IMG/VR virus record: IMGVR_UViG_3300022200_000083
Span: 1 to 46,820 of that record
Source of the DNA: a virus
Length of the DNA stretch: 46,820 nt
Strand: one strand, 5' to 3'
The notes beneath the pieces are model-generated. The model was not told the origin of the DNA, did no database searches, and worked only from the letters and a program-made list of their open reading frames with translations. The position numbers and the translations under genes are program-made. Positions 24,572 through 30,662 of this stretch are shown piece after piece (the stretch's first letter is position 1; every line of letters begins with the position of its first letter).

Positions 24572-25821
24572 ATGTGGATCATACCAAAGAACTTAAACAT
24601 ATCTCACTCTGTACCGGATACGGAGGCATTGACATCGGACTCTCAAGAGCTCTCAGAGATGTTAGAACAGTCGCTTATGTGGAGATCGAAGCCTTCGTCA
24701 TCGAAAACTTGGTCTCAAAGATTGAGAACAACTTGCTCGACGTGGCGCCTATTTTCACAGACCTCAAAACCTTCCCATGGGAACTCTTTAATGACCGAGT
24801 GGATATCCTCTCAGGAGGCTTCCCTTGTCAGCCATTTTCGGGAGCAGGTAGACGCACAGGAGATGAAGACCCAAGACACTTGTGGCCCTATATTGTTCGA
24901 GGAATCAGAGAGTTGGGCAGACCTACCATTGTTTTCTTTGAAAATGTCGAAGGAATCATCGGCTCTAAGCTCAAATCAAACGAATGGAGTGATCCCGAAG
25001 GTACGCCCGTTTTGCTCCATGTCCTCCGCGAGTTGGAGCGATTGGGTTACGATGCGACGGCGGGAGTATTCTCAGCGCGTGAAATCGGCGCCCCCCATCA
25101 ACGAAAGCGCGTGTTCATCATGGGTGTGCGCTCCGATCTCAGCGAGTCAGGACGCAATATTGTTTCATCAATGCTCAGAGACACAGAGTCGAGAGGGTCA
25201 GTTTTGGAACACACCACAAGCACGAGACCACAAGGGAGTAGATCAGGGAAAAGAAGCGCGAGGGTTTTCACCATCCCTACCAAATCAAGTACAAACACAG
25301 CATATCCTGCACCAAGAGGCGCAGAACCATATCAATGGGAGCCTCCAAGGGTTACAATGGGCGACACCAAACACGCTCGATCACCTTGCGCAGAAAAGCA
25401 AAAAGGTTCTGATGCGGCAAGCGACAACTGTTCGCAAAGGACGAACAGTCCCTTCAAACTTGAGAGAGCAAGTCAATCCCGAAGCGGTGGAGATATATCA
25501 AGCTGTAGTACGGGAGCACCAAGAGACAATGACGTGGTCGACACCGACAACACGAGATTACAAAGGCAAGCAATCCTCAGGCTACAAGGAGAGGAGATAT
25601 GGAGCTCTACTACCCGATCAGGTACACGAGGGAACATTCACAGGGAAACTCAATCCGCGTTGGGTGGAGACGTTGATGGGTTTGCCGATTGGATGGACTA
25701 TGCCGAGCTGTCAAAATCCGTGGATAATCACACAGACGAGCTTAGACTGCTCGGAAACGGAGTCGTGCCCGACACCGCTCAACGAGCATTTAGAGAGCTG
25801 TGGCGAGATCTCAACACTTGA
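24568..25821 (+). CDS. C5-cytosine DNA methyltransferase
   Basis: The 417-residue enzyme methylates C5 of cytosine in DNA. Seen are motif I SLCTGYGGIDIGL (13-25), motif IV GGFPCQPFSGAG with catalytic Cys87, motif VI FFENVEG (about 123-129), motif VIII HQRKRVFIMG (about 173-182) and motif X LRLLGNGVVPDTA (about 393-405). The middle region (about 190-370), where the target-recognition domain lies, is polar and Ser/Thr/Arg-rich and has no obvious fold. Another long frame, +1 to this one, runs through the whole gene and carries its own family-like motifs (next entry). The target sequence cannot be read from the protein. Confidence 0.9.
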   Translation: MNVDHTKELKHISLCTGYGGIDIGLSRALRDVRTVAYVEIEAFVIENLVSKIENNLLDVAPIFTDLKTFPWELFNDRVDILSGGFPCQPFSGAGRRTGDEDPRHLWPYIVRGIRELGRPTIVFFENVEGIIGSKLKSNEWSDPEGTPVLLHVLRELERLGYDATAGVFSAREIGAPHQRKRVFIMGVRSDLSESGRNIVSSMLRDTESRGSVLEHTTSTRPQGSRSGKRSARVFTIPTKSSTNTAYPAPRGAEPYQWEPPRVTMGDTKHARSPCAEKQKGSDAASDNCSQRTNSPFKLERASQSRSGGDISSCSTGAPRDNDVVDTDNTRLQRQAILRLQGEEIWSSTTRSGTRGNIHRETQSALGGDVDGFADWMDYAELSKSVDNHTDELRLLGNGVVPDTAQRAFRELWRDLNT

Positions 25822-25945
25822 TGAACTGTATGAGATCAACTTAAAAGCGATCAGGAAATACGCGCCAGACCTACCTTTAGAGACTGTGGAAGAGGAAGCA
25901 GCCTATGCAACACTTGAGCAATATCATGATGAGGACGAGATCTGA
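24572..25945 (+). CDS. Overlapping +1-frame ORF with conserved-looking motifs, fully overlapping the methyltransferase
   Basis: This frame is open for 457 codons, covers the methyltransferase gene almost entirely and ends 124 bases after it. Its sequence is not random: WSDWVTMRRREYSQRVKSAP, WNTPQARDHKG, LQWATPNTLDHLAQKS, RKGRTVPSNLREQV, WSTPTTRDYKGK and LNPRWVETLMGLPIGWT (25649-25699). I recall repeated 'W.TP...D' units and an 'LNP.WVE.LMG.P.GWT' ending from phage proteins annotated with cytosine methyltransferases. The internal ATGs at 24659 and 24677 are alternative starts. The unique tail is acidic. Explanations are a genuine overprinted gene, or a recognition domain reached by frameshifting. 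The role is unknown. Confidence 0.6.
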   Translation: MWIIPKNLNISHSVPDTEALTSDSQELSEMLEQSLMWRSKPSSSKTWSQRLRTTCSTWRLFSQTSKPSHGNSLMTEWISSQEASLVSHFREQVDAQEMKTQDTCGPILFEESESWADLPLFSLKMSKESSALSSNQTNGVIPKVRPFCSMSSASWSDWVTMRRREYSQRVKSAPPINESACSSWVCAPISASQDAILFHQCSETQSREGQFWNTPQARDHKGVDQGKEARGFSPSLPNQVQTQHILHQEAQNHINGSLQGLQWATPNTLDHLAQKSKKVLMRQATTVRKGRTVPSNLREQVNPEAVEIYQAVVREHQETMTWSTPTTRDYKGKQSSGYKERRYGALLPDQVHEGTFTGKLNPRWVETLMGLPIGWTMPSCQNPWIITQTSLDCSETESCPTPLNEHLESCGEISTLDELYEINLKAIRKYAPDLPLETVEEEAAYATLEQYHDEDEI

Positions 25946-25946
25946 A

Positions 25947-25955
25947 TGATATAAT
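25947..25955 (+). promoter_or_regulatory. Extended -10 promoter before the cyclase gene
   Basis: TGATATAAT (25947-25955) is a perfect extended -10 element (TG-n-TATAAT), 41 bases before the cyclase ATG. No good -35 is seen at the usual distance, which extended -10 promoters tolerate. It could give the cyclase and membrane-protein pair its own transcription start, independent of the methyltransferase gene. A GAGGAG ribosome site precedes the ATG. Confidence 0.45.
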
Positions 25956-25996
25956 TAGAGCGCCCCACACCCTCACAGACACAGAGGAGCGCGCGC

Positions 25997-26845
25997 ATGA
26001 TCCCACATATCATCACACCCGACATGAGAGAGCGCCGACTTACTATCGTATTACTCGACCTCATCGGCTCGACTCAATTTGTGCAACGGGCAGGACCCCT
26101 CAAAGCTGCGAAATGGCTCCAATATCATGACCGCCTGACACGCTCGCTTATGCACCGATTCAGCGGACGTGAGATTGACCGCTCAGATGGTTTTTTGCTC
26201 TCATTTGAGCGCACCATTGACGCGGTAAACTTTGCGCTCCATTATCAAGCAACAGTGCCTCCAAAGATACGCCTACAAACACGCATAGGGATTCATGTCG
26301 GTATCGTTGCAGAGGTTCAGCAGCATGAACTTGATGTGATCGTTGGCGCTAAGATGATTGAGCTTGAAGGGATCGCTAAAAACATAGCCGCGCGCGCGAT
26401 GAGTCTCAGTGGAGCCGGTCAGGTACTCTTGACCGAGGCTGCTTTCAGAGAGGTGAAAGGACGCACTAATGCACACACGCCCAAGCTCACACGATACGCG
26501 CTCGCGGGCCTTTATCGATTTAAGGGAGTACGAGAGCCCGTCACGATCTACACGGTAGGGATTACAACAGCAAGCCTCCAACCACCGCAAGGATCGGATA
26601 AAGTGAAGCGACTAGGAGGACCGCGCAAAGTCAAGAGCCATCTTAGACACATGAGAGCGCTAGAGATTAGTACTTGGCTACTTTATCGAGTAGCCTTTAT
26701 CATTCTCATGATCTTGATCGTCAAGGCTATGATATGGCTCAGTAGACCGAGCGCGCGTAGACTATGGGGATTTGATCACGCGCCGTGGATATGGCTTGAT
26801 CATCTCAGACACTTCATTGAATTCATAAAAGGATCATCATCATGA
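25997..26845 (+). CDS. Class III nucleotide cyclase with C-terminal membrane anchor
   Basis: The 282-residue protein has a class III (adenylate/guanylate) cyclase domain at about 10-185. The metal-binding Asp lie in LLDLIGST (D21) and RSDGFLLSF (D64), and the transition-state pair in AKNIAARAM (N129, R133). The position normally holding the adenine-selecting Lys before the second Asp reads EIDRSDG, so ATP specificity cannot be assumed. A hydrophobic segment (about 226-247) should anchor it in the membrane. Such cyclases are common in bacteria but unusual in phages. It is coupled by ATGA to a membrane protein, an arrangement reminiscent of Pycsar cyclase-effector pairs. It may be a defence, exclusion or host-modulating gene. 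Confidence 0.8.
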   Translation: MIPHIITPDMRERRLTIVLLDLIGSTQFVQRAGPLKAAKWLQYHDRLTRSLMHRFSGREIDRSDGFLLSFERTIDAVNFALHYQATVPPKIRLQTRIGIHVGIVAEVQQHELDVIVGAKMIELEGIAKNIAARAMSLSGAGQVLLTEAAFREVKGRTNAHTPKLTRYALAGLYRFKGVREPVTIYTVGITTASLQPPQGSDKVKRLGGPRKVKSHLRHMRALEISTWLLYRVAFIILMILIVKAMIWLSRPSARRLWGFDHAPWIWLDHLRHFIEFIKGSSS

Positions 26846-27336
26846 CCACCACACAAGAGCAAGAGACCGAACAACAACCCTCTCAACAGCCTTCTCAACA
26901 ACCCTCTCAACCTCTAACACTCACCGAACTTAAAGCGCGGCGAGGTTGGCTCTTTTCAGTGATCTATCTCACTCTGATTCTACTCCTGATCCTCTTTCTC
27001 AGCTTCGTGGAAATCGTTGAGAAAAACCGTGATGTGTTGGTGGGGATCTTGGGAGTGTTGACCGGTTCAATCAGCGCGATGATCGCAGTAGCAAGCGGAC
27101 GCGATCCCGCAGAAATTGAAGAGCTCAAAGAACAACTCTCTCGACAAGAGGCCGACCGCGCCGCGCTTATTGCTCGATTAAGAGACGCTCAGATCTCGCT
27201 ACAACTTAAGAGCGATCAGGTAACTCAGCTTCAGACGCTCATGATCGCCGAGCTTGCACAGCTCAGAGCAACACATCTCACGGAGCATGATGTTGAGCTC
27301 GATAGACACGTCAAAGAATGGCTACCAAACAAATAA
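26842..27336 (+). CDS. Two-helix membrane protein with coiled coil, partner of the cyclase
   Basis: The 164-residue protein has a Gln/Pro/Ser-rich N-terminus with a four-residue repeat (QPSQ, residues 11-24), membrane segments at about 36-56 (WLFSVIYLTLILLLILF) and 65-84, and a charged coiled coil at about 90-150. Its ATG overlaps the cyclase stop, indicating co-expression. It is organised like a membrane effector, but I see no cyclic-nucleotide-binding domain of the kind found in PycTM effectors, so any sensing would need another mechanism. Alternatives are a holin-like or membrane scaffold protein. Confidence 0.6.
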   Translation: MTTTQEQETEQQPSQQPSQQPSQPLTLTELKARRGWLFSVIYLTLILLLILFLSFVEIVEKNRDVLVGILGVLTGSISAMIAVASGRDPAEIEELKEQLSRQEADRAALIARLRDAQISLQLKSDQVTQLQTLMIAELAQLRATHLTEHDVELDRHVKEWLPNK

Positions 27337-27342
27337 AAAGAA

Positions 27343-27383
27343 GCGCGCTTGATTCCCCATCAAAGACACTGAATCAAGCGCGC
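27343..27383. terminator. Strong hairpin after the cyclase pair, U-rich only on the minus strand
   Basis: Perfect 13-base arms GCGCGCTTGATTC (27343-27355) and GAATCAAGCGCGC (27371-27383) enclose a 15-base loop. On the plus strand no T-run follows; read on the minus strand, the stem is followed by TTCTTTTTATTT, so it looks like an intrinsic terminator for minus-strand transcription. It separates the cyclase pair from the deaminase gene. A protein-binding site or a cassette boundary are other readings. Confidence 0.5.
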
Positions 27384-27465
27384 AATCTCTAACTCAACAA
27401 CAAGGAGTAGTGATACACTCTCTACCCTGATCTATCGATTATATGACATAAAACAGTAATGTGAA

Positions 27466-27927
27466 ATGAAAATGATAAAATCAAAACAGATACACGCACG
27501 TCTTAAACAAGCTCAGGCACTCGCTGAGTTATCTTCATGTACGCGACGCAAAGTAGGCGCCCTCATCATTGATCCGGTGACTTTATCCGTTGTGGCGGAT
27601 GGATACAACGGCCCACCGCGCAAAGGCCCGGATCTATGTGGTGGGGATGGATGCCTACGAGATCAACTCAAGATCGAGAGTGGAGACCAACCCGCGATCG
27701 GTTGCTATCACGCCGAACAAAACGCAATATACAACGCGGCACGACACGGAGCCAGCACTCAAGGCACTGTGATGATTTGCACTACTGCACCATGTTTGAA
27801 TTGTGCACGGGCCATTTATCATGCAGGCATCAAGACGCTGTATATACCCAATGAATCATACACGAGCTCAGAAGGCGTTGAATTTCTCGAAGAATATAGA
27901 GTGATGACGTTTAATATATTACCGTAG
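27466..27927 (+). CDS. dCMP/cytidine-type deaminase
   Basis: The 153-residue zinc-dependent deaminase has zinc-ligand motifs CYHAEQNAI (HAE) and TAPCLNCAR (PCxxC), preceded by TRRKVGALIID and ADGYNGPPRKGPDLC, as in ComEB/dCMP deaminases. It probably converts dCMP to dUMP, the substrate of ThyX. An in-frame ATG at 27472 is an alternative start. The last 24 codons and the downstream bases are duplicated 154 bases further on, and the stop codon lies inside an AT-rich palindrome. Confidence 0.9.
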   Translation: MKMIKSKQIHARLKQAQALAELSSCTRRKVGALIIDPVTLSVVADGYNGPPRKGPDLCGGDGCLRDQLKIESGDQPAIGCYHAEQNAIYNAARHGASTQGTVMICTTAPCLNCARAIYHAGIKTLYIPNESYTSSEGVEFLEEYRVMTFNILP

Positions 27928-28135
27928 GTAATATATTAATTTGAAGAGTTTGTCAAGATGGATGTAAAAGGTGTGTCACTTGCAAAAACAAAGTGGCACA
28001 CATCATGGATCATACACGAGCTCAGAAGGCGTTGGATTTTTCGCAGAATATAGAGTGATAACGTTTAATATATTACCGTAGGTAATATATTAATTTGAAG
28101 AGTTTGTCAAGATGGATGTAAAAGGTGTGTCACTT
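27855..28135 (+). repeat. Direct duplication of the deaminase 3' end (127 bases, offset 154)
   Basis: Bases 27855-27981 and 28009-28135 are nearly identical, with about five differences by eye. The unit includes the last codons of the deaminase gene, its stop, the 29-base palindrome and the first GGTGTGTCACTT repeat. The second copy has no start codon and is a gene fragment. A recent tandem duplication is the simplest explanation. Confidence 0.9.
27911..28093. repeat. Two identical AT-rich palindromes
   Basis: Each copy (27911-27939 and 28065-28093) has 13-base arms TTAATATATTACC and GGTAATATATTAA around the trinucleotide GTA. In the first copy the deaminase stop codon TAG lies in the centre. 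They could form a hairpin at the end of the transcript, bind a dimeric protein, or ease DNA melting next to the repeat array. No T-run follows, so intrinsic termination is not evident. Confidence 0.75.
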
Positions 28136-28572
28136 TGTGCCGTAGGTGTGTCACTTTGTAAATAAAAGTGGCACACCTTAACTCTATGATATGTAAAAGC
28201 TTTTTTTTTCGGTGTGTCACTTGCAAAAACAAAGTGGCACACCTTAACTCTATGATATGTAAAGGAAAAAGGACAAGGTGTGTCACTTTATACTCTTTTT
28301 TTAATTCTTTACGTGAGAAAAAACAAAAGCGCGCCATGTGCTTATGATATTGCATAAGGAAACAGAGGAAAAGTATATACATATATATATAAGGAATAGG
28401 GAAAAAACGCGCTAAAGTGACACACCTTGTTATTTTATCCATATATATCATAAGGTTAAGGTGTGCCACTTGCAAAAACCAAAGTGACACACCTTTTTTA
28501 ATTATTTATATTTATCATAAGGTTAAGGTGTGCCACTTTAAGTGACACAAAGTGACACAAAGTGACACACCT
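27969..28572. repeat. Iteron-like array of about 15 AGGTGTG(T/C)CACTT repeats in both orientations
   Basis: Forward copies start at 27969, 28123, 28144, 28211, 28276, 28459 and 28526. Reverse copies (AAGTG(A/G)CACACCT) start at 27991, 28166, 28232, 28415, 28482 and 28560, with shortened ones at 28540 and 28550. Many form inverted pairs around GCAAAAACA-type loops; the last three sit at exact 10-base steps. AT-rich runs lie between (for example 28373-28400). The whole gap 27928-28588 holds no credible gene. It is probably a replication origin with initiator sites or a multi-site operator for the downstream operon. Confidence 0.85.
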
Positions 28573-28588
28573 CAAAAAAAGGAGCAAT

Positions 28589-28984
28589 ATGATCACCGAA
28601 GCAGAGATCCAAAAAGAGTTAGCCCTGATACTCGATGATGCGAATCTATTGTGGACAGCCACCGCCAACGGAGGCAAGCGAGACAAGAGGACAGCCGCAA
28701 GCTTGAAGGCACAAGGTCTCAAACCCGGCGTGCCTGATATCTTGATCTTTACCCCCCCACCTTCAGGGATCGGCAGCGGGATGGCTATTGAGCTGAAACG
28801 AGATCAGGCAGCAGGCAAACAGCGCGGGCGCTTATCCCCACATCAGCGGATATGGCTCGAAGAGTTGAGATCACTAGGATGGAGAGCGGAGGTCGCCTAT
28901 GGGCTCAATCATGCTCTTGAGATTCTTGCTAGTGCGGGCTATATTCTTCACTCTCACTCGACACAAAAAAAAGGAGATATATGA
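28589..28984 (+). CDS. VRR-NUC domain nuclease
   Basis: The 131-residue protein is a stand-alone VRR-NUC (PD-(D/E)XK-type) nuclease: GLKPGVPDILIF (catalytic D), MAIELKRD (E-x-K), GRLSPHQRIWLEELRSLGWRAEVAYG (conserved Q and final strand). Such phage proteins probably process branched DNA during replication or packaging. The ATG at 28589 follows a AAAAGGAG site; an upstream in-frame start would lie within the repeat array and is rejected. It is the first gene after the array and is coupled to the transglycosylase by ATGA. Confidence 0.85.
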   Translation: MITEAEIQKELALILDDANLLWTATANGGKRDKRTAASLKAQGLKPGVPDILIFTPPPSGIGSGMAIELKRDQAAGKQRGRLSPHQRIWLEELRSLGWRAEVAYGLNHALEILASAGYILHSHSTQKKGDI

Positions 28985-29457
28985 TCATCCCTGTCACGAT
29001 TGAAAGACTCATCAGTTTGCTATGTGCTATCAGTGTACACGCGAGCGCGTTAGAGACATCTAGTGAATCAGCACGTGAACGCTACCTGAGAACCAGCGCA
29101 CCCAAAGCACACCGTGTATGCCGCCTAGTAGCTCACAGAGCTCATGAACACGGCCTAGACATCTATGAGGTGATCGCAGTCAGTCAACATGAGACACGAC
29201 ACCGTACTGATCTCGTGGGCTCATCAGGCGAGCGCGGACCGCTGCAAGCCATCCCTAAATATTGGAAACGAAAGAGCGACCGAGACGCAATAGATAGCGG
29301 TCTCAGAGCGTGGAGCTACTACCGAGCGCGCAGTACATCGACACAAGAAGCCGCAGGGAAATTTAACGGATCAGGATCAAAAAGCCGTTACGCGCGCGAA
29401 GTCGCGGAACACGCGGAGATGCTCAGAGAGAAGACATCATGGATGATCGCACGATAA
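28981..29457 (+). CDS. Lytic transglycosylase (SLT-like) with signal sequence
   Basis: The 158-residue protein has a hydrophobic N-terminal signal or anchor (about 8-23) and an SLT-type domain: VIAVSQHETRH (catalytic Glu71), then GSSGERGPLQAIP (the 'G..G..Q' turn) and AAGKFNGSGSKSRYAREV (the 'YN.G...Y' end). It cleaves peptidoglycan and may act during entry or lysis. It lies in the middle of replication and packaging genes, not in either lysis cluster. A small virion-associated or exported hydrolase is likely. Confidence 0.8.
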   Translation: MIIPVTIERLISLLCAISVHASALETSSESARERYLRTSAPKAHRVCRLVAHRAHEHGLDIYEVIAVSQHETRHRTDLVGSSGERGPLQAIPKYWKRKSDRDAIDSGLRAWSYYRARSTSTQEAAGKFNGSGSKSRYAREVAEHAEMLREKTSWMIAR

Positions 29458-30563
29458 CACCCCAACGAAGTGAAGAGCTCTTTGATGAGATCAAGAAGAT
29501 CAAAGGCGCAACGAGAGCGCATCAAGCAATTTGGCAGAGACTTTTGACGGCGCAATGGTACGAGGCGCTTGAGCTCGCAAGAGCTAACAGCCTCACAGGC
29601 GTAAAGACAGCGCGAGGGCTCAGTCTCATGATGATTGAGATCTATCGAGCTAGAAAAAATAACACAGCGCGGCTCACTCAGCTCTCTAGCTATATCGAGG
29701 ACATGACCCACGAAGCTGAGAGCGGGCTCAATATCCGTGAGATCTTCTCTGAGCTCGCTGATCAGTGGGGATTGATCTCTGAGCCTGATCAGGAAAAGTA
29801 TAGGGAGACAAGGCGACAGAAGAAGATCAAAGAAGAGAGCGAGGAAGCTCTAAAACGGTCTTGCGCGACACGCCACCCCACGCCCCTCACACGCACGCGC
29901 GAGGAGAGCCCCGCGCCCCCCGAACCGCGCGCACTTGAGCGGGTGATCATCGCGCCCGCTTCAGATCCATATTATAGACATCAAGCGCTTGTTGATCTCG
30001 CTCAGGAGATCGCGCGGGAGCTCCCTCCGCCCACGCTACCTGATCACACTATCGGGAAGGCTTTCACAGGTCGCGCCCCTGCAGACACACGCGCCGAATG
30101 GATCAGCTATATTGATCAAGTGGCGCGCAGGTGGCCGGGACCCTTTAACGCGCAAGACCTCGCAAAGATCACAGGCGCGCCGGTTCGGTGGACACACCAG
30201 CTCATAGGTGAGTGGAAGGCGCTATTAGAGAGGGGGATCACAGAAGAGCAGCGGCGCTCAATGGCCCTCTCACTAGGAGCAGAGGCTGAGGCTATAGCGC
30301 GTGAAGCACTAGCGTTAGTGCAGAGCTCAGGAGATGAGCGGATCAAGGCCGGAGGACTAAAGCTCGCTCTTGATGCACTAGCGCGCCGGCAGAGCCTCAT
30401 AGGCGCCGACAAGATAGCGCTAGAGGCGCGCATCGAAGTGAGCCAAGGGAGTTGGACAGAGCACGCAGCAGCAGCAGGATTGACAGGTGATGAGCTCAGG
30501 CAGATAGGCGACATAGCAAGCCGCGCTTTAAGTAGACGTGCAGATGATGACGATAACGAGTAA
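29439..30563 (+). CDS. Possible terminase small subunit / HTH protein
   Basis: The 374-residue protein has a helical N-terminal region, a Pro/Arg-rich linker (about 145-165), a helix-turn-helix-like segment (FNAQDLAKITGAPVRWTHQLIGEW, about 235-258) and a C-terminal helical repeat part (SSGDERIKAGGLKLALDALARRQSLIG), similar in style to small terminase oligomerisation regions. The end is acidic (DDDDNE). The large terminase lies 5 kb away, farther than usual, so a DNA-binding regulator is an alternative. It overlaps the transglycosylase gene by 19 bases. Confidence 0.4.
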   Translation: MDDRTITPQRSEELFDEIKKIKGATRAHQAIWQRLLTAQWYEALELARANSLTGVKTARGLSLMMIEIYRARKNNTARLTQLSSYIEDMTHEAESGLNIREIFSELADQWGLISEPDQEKYRETRRQKKIKEESEEALKRSCATRHPTPLTRTREESPAPPEPRALERVIIAPASDPYYRHQALVDLAQEIARELPPPTLPDHTIGKAFTGRAPADTRAEWISYIDQVARRWPGPFNAQDLAKITGAPVRWTHQLIGEWKALLERGITEEQRRSMALSLGAEAEAIAREALALVQSSGDERIKAGGLKLALDALARRQSLIGADKIALEARIEVSQGSWTEHAAAAGLTGDELRQIGDIASRALSRRADDDDNE

Positions 30564-30662
30564 AGCCCTAAAAACAGGCATCTTTTAAACCTCTAAAAAA
30601 AATAAAATCCTAACATTCGATAATGGAGAATTACCGAAGGTTAGAAAAGCAGAGAAAAAAAA

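Noticed and set aside
25190-25700. Two compensating sequencing errors in the methyltransferase as the explanation for the second frame
   Set aside because: Not excluded, but family-like sequence in frame 2 begins well before 25190 (around 25040-25100), while frame 1 is still clearly coding motif VIII there. Both frames overlap in conserved motifs near 25650-25700, which two simple indels would not produce.
28107-28490. 127-codon minus-strand ORF in the repeat array
   Set aside because: Its translation simply repeats KVTHL/RCATLF units produced by the DNA repeats, it is hydrophobic and it has no good ribosome site. It is best seen as a shadow of the array.
27969-28572. CRISPR array
   Set aside because: Repeats are only about 13 bases, occur in both orientations and have irregular spacing; spacers are not of uniform length and no cas1/cas2 genes are present. 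The Cas4-like protein belongs to the replication operon.
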